A stretch of 64,000 bases of DNA from Siphonodentalium dalli (lineage: Eukaryota > Mollusca > Scaphopoda > Gadilida > Siphonodentaliidae), in assembly GCA_032622095.1 (NCBI GenBank), contig CP136063.1, forward strand, positions 178,043,956 to 178,107,955, given 5' to 3'. Under the pieces are notes generated by a model. That model saw nothing but the letters and a program-made list of their open reading frames with translations, ran no database searches and was not told the origin of the DNA. Below are positions 49,641 through 59,877 of the stretch, piece after piece (position 1 is the first letter of the stretch; each line of letters starts with the position of its first letter). Position numbers and translations under genes: made by a program.

Positions 49641-51655
49641 TGATTCTTTCTCCAGAAAAAATTCTGATCACAGACTAAGAACAAGACAGTCAATGACTGG
49701 AGATGCTCACCAGACTGTAAAGACTGAAAAGACTGGTACTCGGAAGACCATAAGAGTTAGTACTTGTCAAATTCACTTAAAAACAAGTAGTCCTAAAGAG
49801 GGACGTAGCCTAGAGGGTCTCCGTTGAGCAGTGGGGTGTCCACCTTGAAATATGGTCCAGATCCTCCCAGCCCACATAGTCCATAGTCTGCTCCCTCCCA
49901 ACTGAAGCAAACACACTCCCAAGTTTGTAAAATTCCTTTGCACATGTTGGAATTTTACAAATGAAACCTCAAGCTTTCCTAACTTGGCAAAGTTACAACC
50001 TGGCATGCCCCCTTTTTAATGGTGGACCCCATTCAAACAAATTTTGACCCCAACTCTCCATAGGCCATATACACCAAATGCCATTTCTTGATTGGTCGAA
50101 CCCATTTTAACAAATCTGTAACCCAGTCCCAAGTAACACAAGGACCCTCCATACTAGTTACTACATATAAGCTAAATAGGACTGATGGCTCTTGAGGAGC
50201 CATTTTAAGAATTACTATGGGGGAAGAGTTATGTCCCTGGTCGCACCCCTATTTGACCTGGTGAACCCATTTCAACAAATCTGAATCCCAGTCATCCAAG
50301 GACTCTCTATACCAAAATGTAAGCTAAATATGCCAAATGGTTCTTGAGAAGATGTTTTAAAAATAACTAATGAGGGAAAGAATTATGTACGTGGCTCTGA
50401 CCCTATTTGACCCAGTGATCCAATTCTGAATCAAATTTGAATCCTAGTCACCCATACCAAATATAAGCTGAATAGGCCTGATGGTTCTTGATAGGAAGAC
50501 ATTTTAAGAATTACAATGGATGGACAAATTATGTCCCTGGCTACGCCCTTATTTGACCAGGTGACCTCATTTTAACACATCTGTATCCCTGTCACACAAG
50601 GACCTTCCATACCAATTATAAGCTAAATAGCCCCGATGATTTCTTGAGAATTGTTTTAAGAATTACTATGGATGGAAAGAGTTAGGTCCCTAGCTATGCA
50701 ACATTTTTGACCATGTGACCCCCATTTGAACAGAACTGAATCCCAGCCACCTGGGGACCATCCACACAAAATATGTCTCAATTCTTCATCTAAGGTAAGC
50801 TAAGATAAAAATGCCTCCTTCTTTCTCATCCAGTTTCCCTTTGTAATTGCCTGAGAAAACAGGTATGTAGTTTTACTGGCCTAACTGTCAGATTCATCAT
50901 TCACACTTGGCAGCCTTGGGAGTTTATCATAAGCCATATGTCATTTATATACAAACTCTCTAACAGGCAGATACTTTTAGGGTATTAATCAAAGGAGCTG
51001 TCATTCCAATCATATTTTGTTAACAATGCCATTTCATTTATTACTTTTATATAATCAATGTGACTTCTATATGGTGTTAAGTAAACATTCTGTGATAGCA
51101 GCCACCTTCCTCATATCTCTGCTCTCATATCTCTGAGTATCTGCTATTTGCATGTTCTTGATTTTAGACTGATTTAAACCAAATTTGGTTGAGTAACCCT
51201 GGTGGATGTTATAATGGTATTTTTTGTTAAATTGAGCAAGAAATTAATCTCAATTAAAATAACAAAAATTAATTTGAAAAAAAAAAAAAAATTGTTTTTT
51301 TTTCAAATAAATTTTTTTAAATTTTTTTTTTGTTTGTTTGTTTTTTTTTTTTTTTACGAGTTGTGTCCCTGGCTCTGCCCCTATTTGACCCAAATATGAA
51401 CCCCAGTCACCCTGAACCCTCCATACCAAATATCAGCTAAATCGGCCCAATGGTTCTTGAGAAGAAGTCATTCTAAGAATTACTATGGCCCTGCTTTCGC
51501 AACTATTTAACCCAGTGACCTCATTTGAACAAATCTGAATGTGAGTCACCTAGGTAACATCCACACCAAATATGAACCCATTCGGTCTTATGGTTCCGAA
51601 GAAGATGTTTAAAGAATTGTTGATGGATGGACGGACGCACAGACGACGGACGAGG
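49640..51655 (-). mobile_element. tandem-core element inserted in the LINE
   Basis: Units of about 145-160 bp run on the + strand with TATGTCCCTGGCT, TTTGACCxGGTGACC, TGAATCCCAGTCACC, CCATACCAAATATAAGC and TTTTAAGAATTACTATGG at about 50035-50800 and again 51355-51650. Between them is an A/T homopolymer-rich stretch (51270-51355). It ends with GGATGGACGGACGCACAGAC. The left part matches the copy at 1300-2090 in reverse. Confidence 0.8.
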
Positions 51656-51745
51656 AGTGATGACTATAGCTAACAGCCTAAATTCATTCTTTGCAAGTGT
51701 GTTTACAAAAGAGGACAAATTCGATGCTTCAAATTTATAACTCAG
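51655..51745 (+). pseudogene. LINE fragment, continuation after insertion
   Basis: Reads ANSLNSFFASVFTKEDKFDA before a stop, the segment that follows the GIG linker in LINE ORF2 proteins. It therefore continues the frame interrupted at 49640. Confidence 0.8.
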
Positions 51746-51766
51746 CCAATATGGAAACAACCAATT

Positions 51767-51845
51767 AATAACATATAATATTGGAATGGTCTATTATTAA
51801 TTTCCAAAGGGAACAACTCGTTAATGAGTAATTAGTAAAGAAACG
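51767..51845 (+). mobile_element. family B remnant, internally deleted
   Basis: ATATTGGAATGGTCTATTAT is followed directly by GGGAACAACTCGTTAATGAG and TTAGTAAAGAAACG before ATTAA; the middle is missing. Confidence 0.7.
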
Positions 51846-52224
51846 ATTAATCTCTGGGATAAAATTGAAAATCATTTTTTTTCCCCAGGACTTATGCCTC
51901 CTGGACTTTATTACATACCCATTGTTGTATTATCACTAAAAGCAATGGCTTTCAACTGTGAGGTAATTTTTGTTTTGTGGCAAGCTACGTCATGACATTG
52001 CTACAGGTGACATAACGAGAATTCTTATTCTTGTGATGCCAAAATTGTTGCAAAACAATGAATTTCATGGAAAAACTTCTTATAATCAACAATTTCATTT
52101 GTGATTGGGGTATGTAATAAATATAGAACCGCACAGTTTTAGTACGGGTAATTGATTATCGCACAGGGTATCCTTCTGCAAAACGCACTTCCCCATCCTA
52201 AAACTGTGTGGCTCTATCTATGTA
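51846..52224. other. unannotated DNA
   Basis: Nothing recognised; AATGAATTTCATGG-type AT-rich sequence. Confidence 0.5.
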
Positions 52225-52228
52225 TTAA

Positions 52229-52483
52229 CCCTTTTATGATGGGAGCTGCACTGGTGCAGCATTAAAGATCCTGTGCCAGTGCAATGAGTGCATTCTCTTA
52301 TGTATGAGATTCTCCCATAGGGAGCCTTGCATATATATGAGAATGCACTGGCTTACAAGGTCAAGGTAAATATTGTTAGGCCAATGTATTCTCTTATGCC
52401 TCCCTATGGGAGACTCACATATATATGAGAATGCATTGGCACAGGGCTTCGCAAAATTTCAGGAAGCTCCAGTCATGGAAGGG
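52229..52483. mobile_element. family A element, copy 9
   Basis: It is flanked by TTAA (52225-52228, 52484-52487). CCCTTTTATGATGGGAGC and GCTCCAGTCATGGAAGGG ends; the second hairpin has a shortened left arm. Confidence 0.93.
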
Positions 52484-52511
52484 TTAAGACAAATAATGTT
52501 CATGTGCTTAC

Positions 52512-53301
52512 CTGAACCCCCTTCATGACCTTCTGGGGTTTTGTCATCGTAGCCACATCCTTCCTTTTAACACTTGAAACGATAGGTAGAGTTTGTGTCT
52601 GTTTGTGAAAGGAAGTGTTAAAATATTTTTCTTCCTGAATTTGCTTAACATGGGTATTGAAGATCTTGGTGCAATTCTTACACATTCCGGTTCTATTCAC
52701 TAGACTTATCCAGAATTCACAATTGTTACTGTGCACTCTAACTTGAGTTAATTTAGGGTCATATATCAATGCCCAAGTCGACTTCGGATAAAATGAATAT
52801 AATCTTAAGTCAGTTACATCACTTGACCCTGAACAGAATTTGACATCTTCAAGAAATTTAATAACACCATTCACTGTTTTTTGAGTTCGTCCAATTGAAC
52901 AATTATACTGGAATTCTTTCGAGGAAATGAGAACAGAAAAACTCTCCTTGAAGATTTTGAAATTGTACATTTGTATAGCACCATCTTGTATGTACTTACT
53001 GGAACCAACTATTTCAAGGAATTCCTCAGAAGCTGAAATCATAAAATCACCTGGAACTTGAATAATGCGGCTATCGCTGTCGTCACAATACACTAAATGA
53101 GGAAAATAGTACGACCTTTCTGTTTCGACAATCTTATTTTTTCCTGTCAGTGGTTCAAACAGTTTCTTTAGTACTTTACGGACCATGCATGATGTTGGAG
53201 GTAAGTAAAGTGATTTACTAAAGAATGCTTGAATCCTTTTATTAATGTCAGGAAGATGTAAACCTGATCCATTTTTATCTTTCTTTATATTTATCCGTAC
53301 C
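52512..53301 (-). CDS. unrecognised internal exon, 263 codons
   Basis: On the minus strand an acceptor TTTTTTTTATATGTTTACAG ends at 53302 and a donor CAG|GTAAGC starts at 52511. Between them 790 nt stay open: one leading base plus 263 codons. The protein starts VRINIKKDKNGSGLHLPDIN, is Lys/Ser-rich, has two close cysteines in MCKNCTKIFNTH (CxxC followed by H), and ends KDVATMTKPQKVMKGVQ. No domain is recognised; the CxxCxxxxxH element could bind metal but is too little to name a family. The open frame continuing upstream into the intron (ATG 53357) is not taken as a start because the splice site cuts it. It is flanked by two family A elements. Could be an exon of a host gene or of a transposon-derived protein. 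Confidence 0.6.
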
Positions 53302-53348
53302 CTGTAAACATATAAAAAAAAGTAACCAGTTAGAATTCTAGTGATTAA

Positions 53349-53488
53349 CCATTTCATGATGGGAGCTGCACTGGTGCAGCATTAAAGATTCTGTGCCAGT
53401 GCATTCTCTTATATATGTGAGTCTCCCATAGCGAACCTTGCATATATAAAAGAATGCACAGGCTTACAATGTCAAGGTAAATATTGTA
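53349..53488. mobile_element. family A element, copy 10, truncated
   Basis: It starts after TTAA 53345-53348 with CCATTTCATGATGGGAGC, has the first hairpin and the spacer GTCAAGGTAAATATTGTAAG, then stops. It has the same orientation as copy 9 on the other side of the exon. Confidence 0.88.
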
Positions 53489-53527
53489 AGTGACTCATTG
53501 ACCTAGTATTCTATAATTTGTATAATA

Positions 53528-54571
53528 AATAAAAGGTCAGCCGACCAGTGTCCCCCAAAAACGGTTAATAACTCCGTCATCAGTATACATGTTTCACATC
53601 TCCAATATGTGGGTAACAATACTCTGAAGTTTCAAATATCTACGATCAAAACTGTAGGAGGAGTTGATTACACCATGAAGGTACCCTCATACAGAAAATT
53701 ATAAAAAATGTTGAAAAGGATTTATAACTCTGTAAAAAATATAATTACAAAAAATGTTGAAATTTTCTAAGTCGAAAAGGGTTTAATAACTCTGTAAAAA
53801 ATAATTTTTCCGTCATCTATATACATGTTGCACATCTCCAATATGTGGGTAACAATACTCTGAAGTTTCAAATATCTATGATCAAAATGGTAGGAGGAGT
53901 TGATTACACCATGAAGGTACCCTCATACAGAAAATTATAAAAAATGTTGAAATTTTCTAAGTTGGATAGGGTTAATAACTCCGTAAAAAATAATTTTTCC
54001 GTCATCTATATGCATGTTGCACATCTTAAATATGTGGGTAACAATACTTTGAAGTTTCAAATAACTACAGTCAAAACTGTAGGAGGAGTTGATTAAACCA
54101 TGAAGGTACCCTCATACAGAAAATTATAAAAAATGTTGAAATTTTCTAAGTTGGATAGGGTTAATAACTCCGTAAAAAATAATTTTTCCGTCATCTATAT
54201 GCATGTTGCACATCTCAAATATGTGGGTAACAATACTCTGAAGTTTCAAATATCTACAATCGAAACTGTAGGAGTAGTTGATTATACCATGAAGGTACCC
54301 TCATACAGAAAATTATAAAAAATGTTGAAAAGGGTTTATAACTCTGTCAAAAAATAATTTTTCCGCCATCTATATACATGCTGCACATCTTCAATATATG
54401 GGCAACAATATTCTGAAGTTTCAAATCTCTGGAATGAAATCTGTAGGAGGAGATGATCACACCATGAAGGTACTCAAAAGTGTGACGGATGGACGGACGG
54501 AATGACAGACAATTGGACAGACGGATGGAGCCCGTTTCTATAGTCCCCCTAAAATTAATTTTTCGGGGGAC
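53528..54571 (+). mobile_element. tandem-core element with GTCCCCC ends, five-unit copy
   Basis: The leader AAAAGGTCAGCCGACCAGTG and GTCCCCCAAAAA (53550) mirror TTTTTCGGGGGAC (to 54571). CCGTCATCTATATxCATG (or a variant) marks units at about 53574, 53810, 53999, 54188 and 54363, spacing mostly 175-189 bp. It ends GGACGGACGGAATGACAGAC. Same family as 48174-48662 with a different unit number. Confidence 0.9.
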
Positions 54572-55442
54572 AAATGACAGTATTTTAATGAAATCACATG
54601 ACAATAACATCCTTACCATTCGAATGTTAAAGGTACTCAATCTGATTTTATGGTCCCCATATAATCAGATTCCAACAACATTATTTTTAGAAATGCCGCT
54701 TTTCAGTTACTAGTATCAGAATCGATTAATTGACCAAAAATAATGCTAACCACTGTCAACTATAGTATAACTAGCCCTAAACATTATTTATCAACATGCT
54801 ATTCGAAGAAATTTGGCCTTATTATCAACACAAAGCCTCTTGATTTTAGAGTTATCCATCTTCATTTGCAATTTGGTCAGAGCCCGTCGGCTTAGTCGAC
54901 TTTTTACTAACTAACTAACTAATTGTTTATTGGATAACAAATAAAACATACACATGTGTAATATAAATGAATACATGTTATTAATAAGTGTTATGCGGGC
55001 GATGCCATGGCCTCCCGGGTCGTCTTCCTGGCATCGCCCAGGCTAATAACCACCGAATTGTCAAACCCAGCCCGAGTCCCTGCACATATTCATATATTCC
55101 TCTTTGTTTACTATGTTAATATTAAGTAGGATTTGTGATGGTGAATAGATGTGTGGATGTAATTTTTCGTTTTTTGTTTGTTTTGAATGATGGATCAAGA
55201 CATAAAATAGAGAATAAGGGATTTTAGTGATCAAATTATTTGGAATGGTGCAGCCATGGTTTATATAAGGGATATATAATTTATGTAGGGATTTTGCAAT
55301 TATGGGAGTAGTTAGGTATCTATTATTTCATTTTGCAGTCGGAGCAAAAAGGGTTATCACATTTAGGGTTCAGACAATACATGGTTTGGAAATGGTTTAT
55401 TAGTCTACGTTTGAATGCATTTCAAGGAAATTCTCCACGTAT

Positions 55443-56069
55443 TTATTTAGGGAGTATGTTCCATAGGCTGGGGTAGTGATGCAGTGGGAGTTTTGCAGTA
55501 AAATCTACTCGTGGTTTCTTGTGACCTATATCATGAGCCCTCCTAGCACCAACACGAATATCCTTGTCAAGAAAGTCAGACATGGAATTTGGTATGAGCT
55601 CGTGTTTCCAGTCATAAATGAAGACGGCTGTTCGAAGCACATGTATGTTATATAGTTTGAGCATTCTTGTTGCGCTAAACAGTGGATCAGTATGAGAATT
55701 ATATTTGGCCCCTTCAATAATTCTAATCGCTCTCTTTTGTACTTTAAAGAGTTTACTTGCGTATGATGAATTCCCCCATACTTCTATACCATAAGTTAAG
55801 TGACTTTCTATCAACGCAAGATATATTTTTCTTAGTGCAGATCGTGGCAGAAAATGTTTGACTTTATTTATTGTGTATAACGTTTTCCGTAGTTTTGAAC
55901 TTATGTAGTTTATGTGATCTTTAAAGGTCAACATTTCGTCCAGTACTATCCCTAAAAGTTTAAAGGTGGGACTTTCAGATGTGTTAGTTACATGTTTGAT
56001 TTTGTTTCCATTAAGAATAATGCTTCTATCATCAGCGTTATGGGATTTCTTTGCTGCATTAAAAATCAT
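55443..56069 (-). pseudogene. LINE ORF2 C-terminal region, duplicate 1
   Basis: 208 codons, upstream frame CRANKLILNTSKTKYMIFNA. It contains FKLLGIVLDEMLTFKDHI, LIESHLTYGIEVWGNSS and KVQKRAIRIIEGAKYNSHTD, the thumb and C-terminal segments that follow the reverse transcriptase core in LINE proteins. It is orphaned: the reverse transcriptase part is attached only to duplicate 2. Ends LPLHHYPSLWNILPK. Confidence 0.9.
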
Positions 56070-56524
56070 GTATTTGGTTTTAGAAGTATTCAGTATTAAT
56101 TTATTGGCTCTACACCATTCTTATTTGATTTGTTATAGAGTTGAGTTATATTTTTGTCTGAGATATAAACAGTAGTATCGTAGTTTTGTTTACTATGTTA
56201 ATATTAAGTAGGATTTGTGATGGTGAATAGATGTGTGGATGTAATTTTTCGTTTTTTGTTTGTTTTGAATGATGGATCAAGACATAAAATAGAGAATAAG
56301 GGATTTTAGTGATCAAATGATTTGGAATGGTGCAGCCATGGTTTATATAAGGGATATATAATTTATGTAGGGATTTTGCAATTATGGGAGTAGTTAGGTA
56401 TCTATTATTTCATTTTGCAGTCGGAGCAAAAAGGGTTATCACATTTAGGGTTCAGACAATACATGGTTTGGAAATGGTTTATTAGTCTACGTTTGAATGC
56501 ATTTCAAGGAAATTCTCCACGTAT

Positions 56525-57151
56525 TTATTTAGGGAGTATGTTCCATAGGCTGGGGTAGTGATGCAGTGGGAGTTTTGCAGTAAAATCTACTCGTGGTTTC
56601 TTGTGACCTATATCATGAGCCCTCCTAGCACCAACACGAATATCCTTGTCAAGAAAGTCAGACATGGAATTTGGTATGAGCTTGTGTTTCCAGTCATAAA
56701 TGAAGACGGCTGTTCGAAGCACATGTATGTTATATAGTTTGAGCATTCTTGTTGCGCTAAACAGTGGATCAGTATGAGAATTATATTTGGCCCCTTCAAT
56801 AATTCTAATCGCTCTCTTTTGTACTTTAAAGAGTTTACTTGCGTATGATGAATTCCCCCATACTTCTATACCATAAGTTAAGTGACTTTCTATCAACGCA
56901 AGATATATTTTTCTTAGTGCAGATCGTGGCAGAAAATGTTTGACTTTATTTATTGTGTATAACGTTTTCCGTAGTTTTGAACTTATGTAGTTTATGTGAT
57001 CTTTAAAGGTCAACATTTCGTCCAGTACTATCCCTAAAAGTTTAAAGGTGGGACTTTCAGATGTGTTAGTTACATGTTTGATTTTGTTTCCATTAAGAAT
57101 AATGCTTCTATCATCAGCGTTATGGGATTTCTTTGCTGCATTAAAAATCAT
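56525..57151 (-). pseudogene. LINE ORF2 C-terminal region, duplicate 2
   Basis: Identical in protein sequence to duplicate 1 except Lys for Glu in DWKHxLIPNS. It directly follows the reverse transcriptase segment, but a one-base frameshift near 57195-57200 separates the frames (…YNKSNKNGVEPIN-stop versus WCRANKLILNTSK). Confidence 0.9.
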
Positions 57152-57177
57152 GTATTTGGTTTTAGAAGTATTCAGTA

Positions 57178-58065
57178 TTAATTTATTGGCTCTACACCAT
57201 TCTTATTTGATTTGTTATAGAGTTGAGTTATATTTTTGTCTGAGATATAAACAGTAGTATCGTCAGCAAATGCTAACACGTTCTCATGTGTAGAATTTGG
57301 CATATCGTTCACATAGTGTAAAAATAAAATAGGTCCAAGTATGGATCCCTGAGGCACTCCTGTTTTAATTCTCGATGGCGTTGAATTTTTTCCACAATAA
57401 TGTACATATTGTTTCCTATTCTCAAGGTAGCTTTTGAAGAATCTGTTGGTGACTCCTCGAATTCCATAATGTTCTAATTTTATAAAGAGCATGTCATAGT
57501 CTATCGTATCAAATGCCTTGGAAAAATCTAAAAACATGGCTAGTGTACTATCTTTAGTCTTATTGCCAATCGCGTTCATTAGTCTCATTATTGGTTGAGA
57601 TGTAGATCTCTTTTTTCGAAAACCATACTGATGTGCATATAATATATCTTTAGTTTCCACAAAGCTCAATATTCGTTTGCACGCTATTTTCTCGACAAGT
57701 TTAGAAAATATGGGCAGCGGGCTAATTGGTCTATAATTTTTTACATTAGTTTTGTCACCAGATTTATACACCGGAATAACCTTTGCTATTTTCATCTCAT
57801 CTGGAAATATTCCCTGACAAAGGCAAAGATTAATAATGTGAGCCATCGGTTCTGAGAGTAACGGCATGATAAATTTCATAGTTTTCATCGAATACCCATT
57901 ATGGTCTGTGCTCACTTTATTTAACATAGTCTTGGTGATGTTCATGAGTTCATATGTATCAGTTGGGTGAAAGAACAATGAATCAGGAATAGGATCTCCC
58001 AGGTACTTATCAAAAGAGGTAGTGGTTGATTCTCAAGTTTTTAGTAATTCAGTTGCCACATCGGA
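57178..58065 (-). pseudogene. LINE reverse transcriptase domain
   Basis: Open from about 58030 (ESTTTSFDKYLGDPIPDSLF) to 57178. Motifs in order: KVIPVYKSGDKTNVKNYRPI (RT block 1), HQYGFRKKRSTSQPI, DFSKAFDTIDYDML, GVPQGSILGPILF, FADDTTVYI (catalytic Asp pair in FADD). The catalytic motifs are intact, but a TGA follows ATELLKT immediately upstream and the C-terminus is frameshifted, so no full protein can be made. Confidence 0.95.
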
Positions 58066-58383
58066 GAAGTAAGAGTTGAACTAATCTGCTATATCTTGGG
58101 GGTTGTATGGTCATTTCCTTCGGAGGTTATAAACCTTTTACTAATCTCGTTCTTTGTTTTTCTTAAAAGTACCTTATTCAGTATGTTCCATGTACCTTTC
58201 ATATTTTCTTTGTTTTCCTCTAGTATTTCATCGTAATATAGTTTTTGACTTAATCTTCTAATTTTTTGGAATATGTTGGCGTACTTTGAGTACTTTCGAT
58301 TTATTTAGTGCTGTAGGATTATTGATTTTCTTTCTCAGGAGTTTATTTTTCTTTTCTGATGAAATTAATAAGCCTCTGGTCAT

Positions 58384-58981
58384 TCAAGGATTTCTCTTGC
58401 AGCCTACATAATTGGCTACGGCAATCAGCATTGCCGAAGCAATTTGCTGAAGCAAACTGGGCCACGGCATACTGTTGCCGTAGCGGATTGCCGAAGCCAA
58501 ACAATCTGAATTAAGAGGGCTGCTCTTGCTTTTGTTATTATTCGCTTGTATTAGTTTTATGGGGAATGACGTTTCGTATGCAGCTCGGACTAATTCAGAG
58601 AATTTTCCATAAGCATCATTTGGATTATTTGAAGAGAAAATCTTTGGGTTTGAATGTACACAAGGCTTTCCAACAGTTGGAATTTCCATTCTGCCATATA
58701 CTGTTAAATGTGCAGTTTGAAAGTAAAGTTTAAAATTTTCACAAGAAAAAATTCGTATTTTAAGCGGCTCCTGATCTTTATCGCCATACTCACAATAAAA
58801 AATACCAAAATGGTCAGATAAGTCTGTTACATGTACTATGATACCACTGGAGAAGTTGGACACACTTTTCACATTTATGTGGTCAATGATAGTAGCTGTA
58901 TATTCTGTAACCCTAGTAGGCTTGGTAATAGTCGGTACAAATCCTTGCGAAAATAAATTTTCGATGAATGTGCTACTGGGC
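58384..58981 (-). pseudogene. LINE endonuclease C-terminal part with inserted repeat
   Basis: From 58981 the frame reads STFIENLFSQGFVPTITKPT, RVTEYTATIIDHINVKSVSN, then TDLSDHFGIFYCEY. The SDH motif and preceding IDHI strand are the conserved end of the apurinic endonuclease domain. It then enters the linker (YETSFPIKLIQANNNKSKSS), where the family S repeat (58408-58521) interrupts it. N-terminal catalytic half absent. Confidence 0.88.
58408..58521 (+). repeat. short dispersed repeat (family S), copy 2, inside the LINE
   Basis: Collinear with 27311-27422. GGCTACGGCAATCAGCATTG and its imperfect mirror GTTGCCGTAGCGGATTGCCG give partial inverted symmetry. Inserted in the LINE linker region. 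Confidence 0.82.
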
Positions 58982-59144
58982 CACTAATAAGTTTCGATGG
59001 TGAAAAATATGAAATTTCAAAAATTGATATCTAATAACTCTGAGCTTTGATAGGTGGGTTCCTCGACTCGAATAAAATATTTTTTACCCCCGAATCCAAA
59101 TAAATAGAAAATGAGGGGCGCTTAATCAGAGTATGCATCTTTAA

Positions 59145-59877
59145 GGAAGAATAGCTCCTAACGTTCGAATACTAAGCAAAAACAAATACTAAGGACTAAC
59201 ATTTTAATGCTCAGCTAATGACATGGCCTTTATTCTTCAAATGACATCTCCTAGTCTTTGAACATGGTAAGCTAATGTTAAGGATTGCATCTCTTGGCCT
59301 TCTAATCTAAGATTGTCAAACATCACCGTTCGCTATGCTTCGAATGTCAGATGTCCCAGATTAATTGTTTGCATTGTGTTATTCCATAGTTATAAGTTAT
59401 ATGAGTCTAATTAATGTTTATTTGTAACAAATCTGCACAATAAAATTTCTAGTCTCTGTTAAAAGTCAGTCATTAGCTAAACGATCAGACATGATTATAC
59501 CAGAAAATATTCTAAATATAATCAATATTAATAGATATAAGCCTTTCCGAAAACTATATAACACATGTTTACAAAGAGATAGATCATCTTTAACATGAAT
59601 CAATAGTCCCATGGCATGTCGGCATATGACGTTGCTAGTCTGAAGTGGGCATAATATGTCATCAGCATTGTGTTCAGTTTCAACAAAAGTGACGGTGTAT
59701 GAATTTGTGTCAAATTTTTTCAGTTGTTGGCAATTATGATTGAATAGACACAGTATATATTCAAACACTATAGGGGATCCCGTAAGGTTCATCCAGTGTG
59801 TTTATTCGTAATTCCGTTGCGGCAACAATTTTTTTTAAAGTTGTGTTCCGAGTCCGCATGGTAATGATATTATACTA
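59145..59877. other. mostly unannotated DNA with a repeat remnant
   Basis: 59490-59600 resembles the inverted-repeat element at 11041-11376. The rest is not recognised. Confidence 0.5.

Larger units (their letters stand above)
55104..57263. repeat. tandem duplication of 1,082 bp inside the LINE
   Basis: Unit 1 (55104-56185) and unit 2 (56186-57263) have the same sequence at a constant offset of 1,082 bp. Only a few substitutions were seen, for example ATTATTTGG/ATGATTTGG and GAGCTCGTG/GAGCTTGTG (the latter Glu to Lys in the frame). Unit 2 continues into the reverse transcriptase; unit 1 breaks at CAGTAGTATCG. Confidence 0.96.
54905..58981 (-). mobile_element. 5'-truncated non-LTR retrotransposon (LINE)
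   Basis: It lies in minus orientation. The 3' end at about 54905-54922 is a (TTAG)n tail (TTACTAACTAACTAACTAA on +), preceded by an AT-rich 3' UTR. The 5' end breaks inside the endonuclease domain at about 58981. It is split into endonuclease, linker, reverse transcriptase and C-terminal parts by stops and frameshifts, and its 3' 1.08 kb is tandemly duplicated. Without the duplication it is about 3 kb. Motif style is that of the Jockey/CR1 group; the exact clade is not decided. Confidence 0.93.
54631..59140. mobile_element. family E TTAA element split by a LINE
   Basis: Outer TTAA at 54627-54630 and 59141-59144. Left end AGGTACTCAATCTGATT, right-end complement AGATGCATACTCTGATT. 54631-54904 and 58982-59140 together match the uninterrupted copy 9153-9528 in order (TGGTCCCCATAT, ATAATGCTAACCACTGTCAA | TTTCAAAAATTGATATCT, GGGTTCCTCGACTCGAAT). 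The LINE occupies the middle. Confidence 0.9.

Noticed and set aside
49322-49693. 123-codon minus-strand open frame
   Set aside because: Antisense shadow of the LINE fragment whose + strand shows recognised LINE linker sequence.
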